DNA of 5,517 nucleotides from Chloroflexota bacterium (GTDB lineage: Bacteria > Chloroflexota > Chloroflexia > JAMDCE01): assembly GCA_023489135.1 (NCBI GenBank), contig JAMDCE010000159.1, positions 1-5,517 on the forward strand. Direction: 5' to 3'. The notes under the pieces are model-generated. The model was given only the letters and a program-made list of their open reading frames with translations, made no database searches and was not told where the DNA came from. Positions 1 to 5,517 of the stretch are shown here, one piece after another (within the stretch, counting starts at the first letter, position 1; the number at the start of each line of letters is the position of its first letter). Both the position numbers and the translations under genes were made by a program.

Positions 1-237
1 CTGCTTCTGCTCCACGTATCGGGCCGGAAAATCGTAGTTGGATGAAACATACTCGCGGATCTGGCTGCCGAGATAGCCCGTAATGAAAATGATTTCCTCG
101 ACGTCGAGCACCTTTAGCTTATCCAGAATGTGTCCCAAGACAGGTTTTCCCGCCACATTCAGTAACGGCTTTGGCTTGGTGAGAGTGTGGGGCCGCAGCC
201 TGGTGCCGAGGCCGGCGAGGGGAATCACGATTTTCAT
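1..237 (-). CDS. Sugar-1-phosphate nucleotidyltransferase, N-terminal part (cut by left edge)
   Basis: Predicted cytoplasmic enzyme that joins an NTP to a sugar 1-phosphate, giving an NDP-sugar and pyrophosphate, for polysaccharide or cell-surface sugar synthesis. Only the first 79 residues are present; the frame is open through base 1. The family's nucleotide-binding signature is clear: GLGTRLRP at residues 9-16, then KPKPLL at 21-26 with the conserved lysine. The stretch AGKPVLGHILDKL (29-41) and the strand FITGYL (51-56) fit the Rossmann-like fold of RmlA/UGP-type enzymes. The ATG is supported by AGGAG at 246-250, 8 nt upstream. A promoter at 444-472 and a long structured leader precede it. 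The substrate (glucose-1-phosphate with dTTP or UTP, or another sugar) cannot be decided from this part. Any C-terminal hexapeptide or transferase domain lies outside the window. Confidence 0.9.
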   Translation of the reverse strand, partial: MKIVIPLAGLGTRLRPHTLTKPKPLLNVAGKPVLGHILDKLKVLDVEEIIFITGYLGSQIREYVSSNYDFPARYVEQKQ

Positions 238-443
238 TACCTCTTCTCCTAATTTGATTTATCACATCCCCAACGATGTGCGATTCCCAAATAGCCGAGC
301 CTGGGGTCGACTCGGATGTTCCAGTAGCGGCCTTGGGTGTTGTTAGGCCGCGTGCAGACGTGAAACGCCCTCCGGGATCTGCCTCGGAGCCGATTCCGCC
401 CGGTTTGCGGCCTTACTTACGCATTTATTCGGCCATTTAATCT
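238..443 (-). promoter_or_regulatory. Long structured 5' leader of the nucleotidyltransferase gene
   Basis: About 200 nt lie between the predicted promoter and the start codon, with no plausible gene inside. Read on the minus strand, the leader holds AGGCCGC (407-413), its complement GCGGCCT (345-351) and a second AGGCCGC (327-333). The middle copy can pair with either neighbour, giving a large stem enclosing 55 nt or a hairpin with an 11-nt loop, but not both at once. A further perfect 6-bp hairpin (263-268 with 275-280, loop of 6) sits 12 nt before the ribosome-binding site. The arrangement could be a riboswitch, a protein-bound leader or incidental structure. I could not match it to a known riboswitch class, and no U-tract terminator is evident. 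Confidence 0.4.
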
Positions 444-472
444 ATTATAGTGAAGGGGCGCGGATTGTTCAA
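444..472 (-). promoter_or_regulatory. Sigma70-type promoter for the nucleotidyltransferase gene
   Basis: On the minus strand there is TTGAAC (467-472) as the -35 box, a 17-bp spacer, and a perfect TATAAT (444-449) as the -10 box. Transcription would start near base 437 and run leftward, leaving an untranslated leader of about 200 nt. The position after the lipoprotein gene and before the nucleotidyltransferase suggests that the latter is a separate transcription unit from the chaperone genes. Confidence 0.72.
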
Positions 473-668
473 CGTGAGTCTGATGAGTCTGGTTGGAGAG
501 GCCATCGGTAGAGGCGAAGCGCCCGCAAGCATTTTGGACTGAGCCAGCGAAGGTTTGGTTGGGACTGACTATTGGAATGAGGATACGCTGGGGACAGCGA
601 GTGCATCGCCCTTGCCCTATTATGAAGAGCCGTCACCTCTGACCTAATTGACCCTAGATGGGCAGTGG
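473..668. other. Non-coding stretch between lipoprotein gene and promoter
   Basis: Together with the leader and promoter to its left this makes a 431-bp gap without a gene. I see no credible coding frame, tRNA or known repeat here. Two small inverted repeats exist: 586-590 with 595-599 (5 bp, loop of 4), and 631-637 with 675-681 (7 bp, separated by 37 nt and overlapping the lipoprotein stop region). Neither is followed by a T-run, so neither is a convincing terminator. Confidence 0.5.
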
Positions 669-1088
669 CTATTTGGTGACGTGAAACGAAGCCATGGCTT
701 TGAGACGGTAATCTGAGGTGTGGGCCACAACGACCAGCTCATCTCCGCGGTGAGGCCCGGCGGGGAGGGCAAAGCTGGTCTCGAAGGAGCCATCGTCCTT
801 GACCACCGTTCCGCCAAAGGCGCCAACGGAGTCTGCGTTAGGCTTGCCTATGGAGATGACCACCTTCTCTCCCTTTTCCCAGTTCTGCCCTTTGACGGCG
901 ATCTCAGTACCGGCGCCGCCCGTATTCGGATTGATGGAGATCGCCGGCCCCGTCTCCGCTGCCGTGGGTGCTCCCTGAGGGGAACTGCCGGTTGAGCCCG
1001 AGGAGCAAGAGGCCGAGATCACGGCCAGGGTGAGAGCGAGGACAAACGCTGAAGTGTAAGCAACACCACGGAAACGGGAAATCACCAC
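669..1088 (-). CDS. Predicted secreted lipoprotein with Ig-like (IPT/TIG-style) beta domain
   Basis: Small exported protein of unknown function. The N-terminus has a basic start (SRFR), a hydrophobic core (TSAFVLALTLAVI) and a lipobox-like ISASC, so lipidation at that cysteine (residue 28 from the GTG start) is likely, although serine at -3 is not the best lipobox residue. A Ser/Gly/Thr/Pro-rich linker follows, then one beta-rich domain of about 90 residues. That domain contains NPNTGGAGTEIAVKGQNW, KGEKVVISIG, a DDGSF turn and a final MASFHVTK strand, the pattern of IPT/TIG or related Ig-like modules. I chose the GTG at 1088 because GGAGG (1095-1099) lies 6 nt upstream. The in-frame ATG at 1103, which adds five residues, has no ribosome-binding site and contains that GGAGG within its second and third codons. 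It lies 150 bp after dnaJ on the same strand. No link to protein folding is shown. Confidence 0.72.
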   Translation of the reverse strand: MVISRFRGVAYTSAFVLALTLAVISASCSSGSTGSSPQGAPTAAETGPAISINPNTGGAGTEIAVKGQNWEKGEKVVISIGKPNADSVGAFGGTVVKDDGSFETSFALPAGPHRGDELVVVAHTSDYRLKAMASFHVTK

Positions 1089-1094
1089 AGAAGG

Positions 1095-1099
1095 CCTCC
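1095..1099 (-). promoter_or_regulatory. Ribosome-binding site that decides the lipoprotein start
   Basis: GGAGG on the minus strand, 6 nt before GTG at 1088 and 9 nt before a second GTG at 1085. It lies inside the coding frame opened by the ATG at 1103, which argues against that ATG as the real start. Confidence 0.6.
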
Positions 1100-1152
1100 A
1101 CATCTAGGTTTGTCATCAGAGGTGTAATAGCGGCATTGCCTGTGCTGGCCGC

Positions 1153-1187
1153 TCTGTCCCTACAGGGCTTTCACCCAACGGGACAGA
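1153..1187 (-). other. Hairpin upstream of the lipoprotein gene
   Basis: An 8-bp perfect inverted repeat (1153-1160 with 1180-1187) encloses 19 nt that can form a small inner GGG/CCC pairing. It lies in the 150-bp gap between dnaJ and the lipoprotein gene. No T-run follows on either strand, so it is not a standard intrinsic terminator. It may be an mRNA stability or processing structure, or chance. Confidence 0.3.
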
Positions 1188-1231
1188 ATAGCGACGAATA
1201 GAGGGTCCAGGGGTGTTTTCCAATCAGACAA

Positions 1232-1249
1232 TCGGCGCCTAAACGCCGA
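1232..1249 (-). terminator. Possible weak terminator hairpin over the dnaJ stop codon
   Basis: On the minus strand a 6-bp GC-rich stem (TCGGCG with CGCCGA) and a 6-nt loop span the dnaJ TAG, followed by TTGTCTGATT. The T-run is poor, so termination would be partial at best. Weak support; the hairpin may simply be coding sequence. Confidence 0.25.
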
Positions 1250-2360
1250 AGACACCCTTTACCTTATGGAGGAAGCCTTTATCTCCAGAAAAATCGTCTT
1301 CTCGTTTTAGAGATTTGCTCAGCTCTTCGAACAGACGCTTCTGGTCGTCGGTTAGGTGTGTTGGGGTCACCACGCGAGCCGTTACCATTTGGTCCCCGCG
1401 ACCGCTGCCTCTCAGGTGAGGCACGCCTTTGTCGCGTAGCCGGAATACTTTGCCGGTCTGAGTTCCGGGCGGGATCTTCAGCTCGGCTGGTCCATCGACA
1501 GTTGGCACCTCGATAGTGTCTCCCAGGGCCGCCTGGGCTACGTTCAGCCTTAGCTCCAGCAAGATATCGGAGCCGTGTCGCTGGAAATAAGGGTGATCCT
1601 TAACGGTGATACTCACGTAAAGATTGCCCGGGGGCGCGCCTTTGGGGCCAGCTTCACCCTCTCCGGTGAGCCTTATCTGCGAGTTGTTGTCCACCCCTGC
1701 TGGCACTGTTACCATAACGCGCTTTTCGACCCTTACCCGGCCATTGCCCTGACAGCGACGGCAAGGAGTCGAGACGACGCTGCCTTCGCCCTGGCAACGG
1801 GGACAGGCCACCACGTTAACGAACTGGCCAAAAATAGATTGCTGGACCCTTCTGATCTCTCCCGTGCCGCCACAATTTGGACACTTAATGGCCTGAGTGC
1901 CTGGTTCGGCTCCGCTTCCAGAGCAGTTGGGGCAGGTATCCAGCTTGCCGATGGTCAGTTCCTTCTCACAGCCAAAAACGGCTTCGTCGAAGGTGAGAGT
2001 CAAAATGTAGGATAGGTCAGCGCCTCGCTGAGGGGCGTGGCGAGAGGATGTGGCCGCTCCGAACAGAGTCTCGAAGATATCGCCGAAACCAAAGCCGGTG
2101 AACCCCTCGAACGGGTTGGCCCCGCTGAATCCGGCGTTGGCGCCCGCGTGCCCGAAGCGATCGTACATGGCCCGCTTCTGACTGTCACTCAGGATCTCGT
2201 AGGCCTCGTTTATCTCCTTGAACTTAGCCTCGGCGCCATCGTTCTTATTGACATCGGGATGATACTCGCGAGCCAGGCGACGATAAGCTTTCTTCAACTC
2301 GTCGTCGCTAGCTGTGCGCTGCACTCCGAGAACTTCGTAGTAGTCGCGCTTGACCGTCAT
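1239..2360 (-). CDS. dnaJ: Chaperone protein DnaJ (Hsp40, class I)
   Basis: Cytoplasmic co-chaperone that binds unfolded proteins, hands them to DnaK and stimulates DnaK ATP hydrolysis. At 373 residues it has the full class I layout. The J-domain spans about 5-70 with the essential HPD at 34-36. A Gly/Phe-rich segment follows at about 70-100. Four intact zinc-binding repeats are present: CPNCSGSG at 143, CPNCGGTG at 160, CPRCQGEG at 186 and CRRCQGNG at 200. The C-terminal substrate-binding domains include [12 protein letters not shown] and [18 protein letters not shown]. The ATG is preceded by AGAGG (2367-2371), 6 nt away. It is the last chaperone gene of the block but is separated from dnaK by 412 bp and has its own likely promoter (2426-2455). 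Nothing is missing or broken. Confidence 0.98.
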   Translation of the reverse strand: MTVKRDYYEVLGVQRTASDDELKKAYRRLAREYHPDVNKNDGAEAKFKEINEAYEILSDSQKRAMYDRFGHAGANAGFSGANPFEGFTGFGFGDIFETLFGAATSSRHAPQRGADLSYILTLTFDEAVFGCEKELTIGKLDTCPNCSGSGAEPGTQAIKCPNCGGTGEIRRVQQSIFGQFVNVVACPRCQGEGSVVSTPCRRCQGNGRVRVEKRVMVTVPAGVDNNSQIRLTGEGEAGPKGAPPGNLYVSITVKDHPYFQRHGSDILLELRLNVAQAALGDTIEVPTVDGPAELKIPPGTQTGKVFRLRDKGVPHLRGSGRGDQMVTARVVTPTHLTDDQKRLFEELSKSLKREDDFSGDKGFLHKVKGVFGV

Positions 2361-2425
2361 TAATAACCTCTAACCGAAAATCGCGGGCACGTAACTTTGA
2401 ATTGTGTGTACACGCTGCCCAATCA

Positions 2426-2455
2426 AGTTTAGCGGAAATTGAAGGGGATAGTCAA
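2426..2455 (-). promoter_or_regulatory. Sigma70-type promoter for dnaJ
   Basis: On the minus strand TTGACT (2450-2455) and TAAACT (2426-2431) are separated by 18 bp, a good -35/-10 pair. The start would fall near 2419, giving a leader of about 60 nt before the dnaJ ATG. It would let dnaJ be transcribed independently of hrcA-grpE-dnaK. No CIRCE- or HAIR-like operator overlaps it. Confidence 0.55.
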
Positions 2456-2589
2456 CCCGAAAGGAGGAGGTAGGCAGCAATTCAGCCGACAGCTATCATC
2501 CGTCAGCTTGCCGCTTCTGAATGGAGAACTGGATTGTGGTGCACGGCAGCATGCCGCCTCAGCTCGCCTCATAGGGCGCCGCCATCTTG

Positions 2590-2714
2590 GTAAGGGCAAA
2601 GCATTCGTAAGAGTAGGGGCAGGTCTCACCAATACTAATAACTATCGTCTACAACGACTTTGGTGTGCTCTTCTAGCCGGTCCAATCCCAAAGGTACCTC
2701 AGACTTGCCCCTAC
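2590..2714. repeat. MITE- or REP-like interspersed element with inverted GTAGGGGCA ends
   Basis: The 14-mer at 2613-2626 (GTAGGGGCAGGTCT) is matched on the opposite strand by 2701-2714 with one difference, which is a G-U wobble in the plus-strand transcript. The 74 bp between contain no gene. A third, directly oriented core, GTAAGGGCA, lies at 2590-2598, so the unit looks composite. GC-rich 'GTAGGGGC' inverted motifs of this kind are, from general experience, scattered between genes in several environmental bacteria. Whether this one is multicopy here cannot be seen from one window. Confidence 0.45.
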
Positions 2715-2736
2715 CGATCCTCCTCAGATTCATTAC

Positions 2737-2763
2737 ATCTGTGAAATCTGCTAAATCTGTGGA
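2737..2763. repeat. Three 9-bp tandem units based on ATCTG (CACAGAT-type repeat)
   Basis: ATCTGTGAA, ATCTGCTAA and ATCTGTGGA follow each other with an exact 9-bp period just after the dnaK stop codon. An inverted CAGAT lies at 2725-2729. On the minus strand the units read as CACAGAT-like words, which resemble an interspersed intergenic repeat found in various bacterial genomes. The function is unknown. Confidence 0.45.
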
Positions 2764-2773
2764 TGATTCGCCT

Positions 2774-4669
2774 TTAGACCTCCCTGAACTCTCCCTCGAC
2801 CGTGCCTTCCTCCTCGGGACCGCGGCTCGGGCCTGGTTGCTCGCCTTCCGGATGCGGTCCAGCGCCCGGCTGCTGGTACATTGCCGCGCCAATCTTCTGC
2901 ATAGACTGAGAGAGTTCTTCCGCTGTCTGCCGAATGTAGGCGGTGTCCTCGCCTTGGAGGGCTGAACGAACCGCGGCGATTTTGCCTTCGACCTCACTTT
3001 TCACATCGGCAGGAACTTTATCACCAAGATCGCGAAGCGTTTTCTCGGCGGAGTAGGCCAGAGAGTCGGCCTGGTTCTTGGCCTCGATGGCCTCTTTCTT
3101 TTTCCGGTCCTCCTCAGCGTGAATCTCGCCTTCACGGACCATCCGTTCGATTTCGTCCTTGGAGAGACCACTACTCGCCGTGATGGTAATCCTCTGCTCC
3201 CGGCCCGTGGCCTTGTCCTTAGCGGTCACGTTCAGGATTCCGTTGGCATCGATGTCGAAGGTTACCTCGACTTGTGGAATACCTCTAGGTGCGGGGGGAA
3301 TTCCATCCAAGATGAAGCGACCCAGAGTCTTGTTCTCCGCGGCCATCGGTCGCTCGCCCTGTCCTACGTGGATTTCCACGCTAGTTTGACCGTCCGATGC
3401 CGTGGTGAAGATCTGGCTCTTGCGCGTCGGGATAGTGGTGTTGCGCTCTATCAGCGCGGTGGCCACGCCACCCAGCGTCTCAATGCTCAGCGAGAGCGGT
3501 GTGACGTCCAGCAGGAGAATGTCCCTGACCTCGCCACCGAGGACGCCAGCCTGAATCGCCGCGCCGACGGCGACCACTTCGTCAGGGTTGATGCCCTTGT
3601 GGGGCTCTTTGTTGAAGAAGCCGCGGACCTTATCCTGCACCGCAGGCATTCGCGTCTGCCCGCCTACCAGCAGCACTTCATCCACCTCTCCGGACTTCAG
3701 GGTGGCATCGGAGAGGGCCTGCCGCATCGGAGGAACTGTGCGGTCGACGAGATCGGCCACGAGTTGTTCCAGCTTGGCCCGGGTCAGGCTGACGCTTAAA
3801 TGCTTAGGTCCGCTGACGTCGGCGGTGATGAACGGCAAGTTGATCTCTGTCTGTTGGGTGGTCGACAGCTCGCACTTGGCCTTCTCGGCCGCTTCCTTAA
3901 GTCTTTGCAGGGCCATTCGATCCTGGCGCAGGTCGATTCCTTGCTCTCGCCTGAACTCGTCGCAGAGCCAGTCAATTATCCGTTGGTCGAAGTCGTCCCC
4001 GCCAAGGAAAGTGTCGCCATTGGTCGACCGGACCTCGAAGACGCCTTCGCCCAGACTGAGGATGGAGATGTCGTAGGTGCCACCACCAAGGTCGTACACC
4101 GCGATCTCCTCATCCTTCTTCTTTTCCAGGCCGTAGGCCAAGGACGCGGCCGTGGGTTCGTTGATAATTCGGAGCACCTCCAGACCGGCGATGGTGCCGG
4201 CGTCCTTGGTGGCCTGGCGCTGGCTGTCGTTAAAGTACGCCGGAACGGTGATCACGGCCCGGCCCACCTTTTCGCCCAGGTAGGCCTCAGCGTCCTGCTT
4301 CAGCTTTTGCAGGATCATGGCCGATATCTCCGGTGGAGAGTACTGTTTGCCGCCCATAGTCACCTGGACGTCCCCATTAGATGCTTCGCCAAGTTTGTAC
4401 GGGACTACTTTAACGGCCTTCTGCACCTGCTCATCTCGGAACTTACGCCCCATGAAGCGCTTGATGGAGAAAATCGTATTCTCAGGATTTGTGACCGCCT
4501 GTCGCTTGGCCACCTGACCTACCAGCCGCTCTCCCGTCTTGGAGATGGCCACTACTGAAGGCGTCAAGCGACCGCCTTCGGCGTTGGGGATCACAACGGG
4601 CTCACCGCCTTCCATTACGGCCACGACCGAGTTTGTGGTACCCAGGTCAATTCCTATAGTTCTAGCCAT
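2774..4669 (-). CDS. dnaK: Molecular chaperone DnaK (Hsp70)
   Basis: ATP-driven cytoplasmic chaperone that binds and releases exposed hydrophobic segments, working with DnaJ and GrpE. At 631 residues it is full length for the family. The nucleotide-binding domain shows the phosphate loop DLGTTNS (8-14), the catalytic lysine K70 in [16 protein letters not shown] (142-152), [12 protein letters not shown] (169-180) and DLGGGTYD (193-200), with T198 at the known autophosphorylation position. The interdomain linker is [11 protein letters not shown] (381-391). The substrate-binding domain includes [21 protein letters not shown] (457-477), then a helical lid and a Pro/Gly/Glu-rich tail ending EGEFREV, like the acidic ends of other DnaK proteins. 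Residues about 77-100 correspond to the quadrant I insert lacking in Firmicutes and Actinobacteria. AGGAGG (4681-4686) lies 11 nt before the ATG. The grpE gene ends 72 bp upstream. Confidence 0.99.
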   Translation of the reverse strand: MARTIGIDLGTTNSVVAVMEGGEPVVIPNAEGGRLTPSVVAISKTGERLVGQVAKRQAVTNPENTIFSIKRFMGRKFRDEQVQKAVKVVPYKLGEASNGDVQVTMGGKQYSPPEISAMILQKLKQDAEAYLGEKVGRAVITVPAYFNDSQRQATKDAGTIAGLEVLRIINEPTAASLAYGLEKKKDEEIAVYDLGGGTYDISILSLGEGVFEVRSTNGDTFLGGDDFDQRIIDWLCDEFRREQGIDLRQDRMALQRLKEAAEKAKCELSTTQQTEINLPFITADVSGPKHLSVSLTRAKLEQLVADLVDRTVPPMRQALSDATLKSGEVDEVLLVGGQTRMPAVQDKVRGFFNKEPHKGINPDEVVAVGAAIQAGVLGGEVRDILLLDVTPLSLSIETLGGVATALIERNTTIPTRKSQIFTTASDGQTSVEIHVGQGERPMAAENKTLGRFILDGIPPAPRGIPQVEVTFDIDANGILNVTAKDKATGREQRITITASSGLSKDEIERMVREGEIHAEEDRKKKEAIEAKNQADSLAYSAEKTLRDLGDKVPADVKSEVEGKIAAVRSALQGEDTAYIRQTAEELSQSMQKIGAAMYQQPGAGPHPEGEQPGPSRGPEEEGTVEGEFREV

Positions 4670-4741
4670 AACAACTTCATCCTCCTTGGATCTGCCCTCA
4701 AATCAGCAAGGGCTGGTTCTTTTTCTGGCAGGACGCTTAGA

Positions 4742-5332
4742 TTATCTCCCAACCTTGACCATCGTCGGCCGCAGCACCCTGTCGTGAAGTTTATATCCTT
4801 TTTGCAACTCAGCCACAACCTTATCGGTTTGGCTCTCCCCAATCTCTTCATATAGGACGGCGTCGTGCAAGGTAGGGTCGAACTCTTTACCTAGCGCCTC
4901 TATGGGTTCCAGACCCTCTTGCTCCAGCACACTTCGCAGCTTTCGCTCCACCAAGAAGATGCCCTCGACCCAGCCCAACTTCAACATCTCCTTTGGTATG
5001 CTTTCCACCGCCCTCTCGAAATCGTCGAGAACGGGAAGAAGCTTCAAAATGAGAACCGAATTGGCGAACTTGCCGAGGTCGGCCTTTTCTTGCTCGGTTC
5101 GCCGCTTGTAATTGGAATAATCGGCCAAGGCGCGCTGGCAGCGATCCAGATAGTCCGCCGCCTTCCCTTCCTCCTCTTCAAGCTTCGTCTGCAATTCTTC
5201 GTAAGTGGGAGCAGTCTCGGCCTGGCTGATGGCTTCTCCTGTCTGCGCTGATGCGCCTGTCTCCCCTCTTTCAGTGGACGAGACTGGGCCGGCAGATTCC
5301 TCCGTCGCCTCCCTGTTCTCTTCCGTCATCAT
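4742..5332 (-). CDS. grpE: Nucleotide exchange factor GrpE
   Basis: Homodimeric cytoplasmic factor that opens the DnaK nucleotide cleft and releases ADP, resetting the chaperone cycle. The 196 residues are typical. Residues 1-42 are acidic and low-complexity, probably disordered. A long coiled coil covers roughly 43-95 with DYSNYKRRTEQEK (71-83), then LLPVLDDFERA (98-108). The C-terminal beta domain carries GLEPIEALGKEFDPTLHDAV (140-159) and the GYKLHDRVLRPTMVKV signature (179-194). Two ATG codons are adjacent. GGAGG (5337-5341) lies 4 nt before the first and 7 nt before the second, so translation may well begin at 5329 (195 residues). It follows hrcA by 72 bp and precedes dnaK by 72 bp, forming one operon. 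The start region is duplicated in inverted form at the right edge. Confidence 0.98.
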   Translation of the reverse strand: MMTEENREATEESAGPVSSTERGETGASAQTGEAISQAETAPTYEELQTKLEEEEGKAADYLDRCQRALADYSNYKRRTEQEKADLGKFANSVLILKLLPVLDDFERAVESIPKEMLKLGWVEGIFLVERKLRSVLEQEGLEPIEALGKEFDPTLHDAVLYEEIGESQTDKVVAELQKGYKLHDRVLRPTMVKVGR

Positions 5333-5348
5333 GTAACCTCCAGAATGG
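5316..5348. repeat. Left arm of 33-bp perfect inverted repeat (native grpE start region)
   Basis: These 33 bases, covering the grpE ribosome-binding site and first codons, match 5485-5517 exactly as reverse complement, separated by 136 bp. This copy is the native one because it is continuous with the grpE coding sequence. Confidence 0.9.
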
Positions 5349-5404
5349 TCGCGGTAACCATAGTTAACCTCGTTCGAGCGACCGCTGCCGCTAAGGACGT
5401 GGCC

Positions 5405-5491
5405 CTATTGTCGGTGAATGTAACTCAGCAGGTCACTCATCAGTCGAGAAATGTACTCAACCATATAGATCGAACGGGCGTAGGCCATTCT
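5405..5491 (-). CDS. hrcA: Heat-inducible transcription repressor HrcA, C-terminal end only
   Basis: Translating the minus strand into the TAG at 5405-5407 gives RMAYARSIYMVEYISRLMSD followed by LLSYIHRQ and the stop. This fits the extreme C-terminus of HrcA, where a conserved GPTRMxYxR motif is followed by an amphipathic helix. HrcA normally represses groE and dnaK operons by binding CIRCE inverted repeats and is kept active by GroEL. Its place 72 bp before grpE matches the common hrcA-grpE-dnaK-dnaJ order. Only about 28 codons are genuine. The frame stays open to the window edge, but bases beyond about 5491 read VTS where GPT is expected and are the inverted copy of the grpE start, so they should not be taken as hrcA. 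The assignment rests on a short match plus context. Confidence 0.75.
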   Translation of the reverse strand, partial: RMAYARSIYMVEYISRLMSDLLSYIHRQ

Positions 5492-5517
5492 GGAGGTTAC
5501 ATGATGACGGAAGAGAA
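5485..5517. repeat. Right arm of inverted repeat, probably a chimeric sequence end
   Basis: Exact reverse complement of 5316-5348. On the plus strand it carries GGAGG followed by ATGATGACGGAAGAG, a stray copy of the grpE start running to the window edge. It replaces the hrcA codons expected here. The junction falls in a 7-9 bp word (CCATTCT, perhaps CCATTCTGG) that both the grpE leader and hrcA could share. Confidence 0.85.

Larger units (their letters stand above)
2361..2773. other. dnaK-dnaJ intergenic region, repeat-rich, without a gene
   Basis: This gap is unusually long for two genes that are often nearly adjacent. It holds, from the dnaK side, a 9-bp periodic repeat (2737-2763), a terminal-inverted-repeat element (2613-2714) with a third related core at 2590-2598, and the dnaJ promoter (2426-2455). 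Short frames on both strands have no ribosome-binding site and no recognisable protein signature, so I call no gene. A perfect 8-bp palindrome GTGTACAC (2406-2413) lies in the predicted dnaJ leader. Confidence 0.6.

Noticed and set aside
83..346. 87-codon plus-strand frame at the left edge
   Set aside because: It is antisense to the clear nucleotidyltransferase N-terminus and its leader.
1575..2015. 146-codon plus-strand frame opposite dnaJ
   Set aside because: It is the complement of the DnaJ zinc-finger and C-terminal coding sequence and has no independent support.
2459..2475. Strong ribosome-binding-site-like AAGGAGGAGGT on the plus strand
   Set aside because: No start codon lies at a suitable distance and no credible plus-strand gene follows. 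It is a purine-rich tract upstream of the dnaJ promoter.
2635..2734. Short minus-strand frame starting MNLRRIGRGK after dnaK
   Set aside because: It lacks a ribosome-binding site, overlaps the repeat element and matches no family I recognise.
3119..4558. Long open frames (226 and 252 codons) on the plus strand opposite dnaK
   Set aside because: dnaK on the minus strand is unambiguous over its full length. Open antisense frames are a known by-product of GC-rich dnaK codon use, and these have no recognisable motifs.
5349..5484. Invertible promoter segment flanked by 33-bp inverted repeats (phase variation)
   Set aside because: The segment encodes the HrcA C-terminus plus a short spacer, the arms contain the grpE start, and no recombinase is present. 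A chimeric end explains the structure better.
5333..5484. CIRCE operator (TTAGCACTC-N9-GAGTGCTAA) upstream of grpE
   Set aside because: No matching inverted repeat is present. The repeated GAGT words here are part of the hrcA coding sequence. Any CIRCE should be upstream of hrcA, outside the window.

Overview
The window holds the end of a heat-shock chaperone operon and two further genes, all on the minus strand. Reading from right to left: the last codons of hrcA, complete grpE, dnaK and dnaJ, a small lipoprotein gene, and the first 79 codons of a sugar-1-phosphate nucleotidyltransferase that runs off the left edge. No tRNA, rRNA, CRISPR array or transposase gene was seen.

Organism: a mid-GC bacterium, most likely Chloroflexota (Dehalococcoidia/Anaerolineae-like). 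This is inferred from the hrcA-grpE-dnaK-dnaJ order, from a DnaK that carries the N-terminal insert absent from Firmicutes and Actinobacteria, from the general wording of DnaK, and from an Ig-like lipoprotein of a style common in that phylum. It is a moderate-confidence guess, not a computed placement.

Chaperone block (1239-5491). DnaK is the Hsp70 ATPase, DnaJ delivers substrates and stimulates hydrolysis, GrpE exchanges the nucleotide, and HrcA is the family repressor that usually controls such operons through CIRCE elements. The operon promoter and any CIRCE would lie upstream of hrcA, outside the window. grpE and dnaK follow closely (72 bp gaps), but dnaK and dnaJ are separated by 412 bp holding interspersed-repeat-like sequence and a good sigma70-type promoter for dnaJ. 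DnaJ can therefore probably be made apart from the rest.

Left part (1-1238). A predicted Ig-like lipoprotein follows dnaJ. A 431-bp non-coding gap then contains a near-consensus promoter (TTGAAC, 17 bp, TATAAT) and a leader of about 200 nt before the nucleotidyltransferase. The leader has three complementary 7-mers that allow two mutually exclusive hairpins.

Right edge. The last 33 bases are an exact reverse complement of the grpE ribosome-binding-site/start region, and they interrupt hrcA just where its conserved codons should continue. This looks like a fold-back chimera or assembly artefact joined at a short microhomology, not a biological element.

I found no convincing undescribed system. 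The most useful leads are the chimeric end, the switch-like leader and the repeat-rich dnaK-dnaJ gap.
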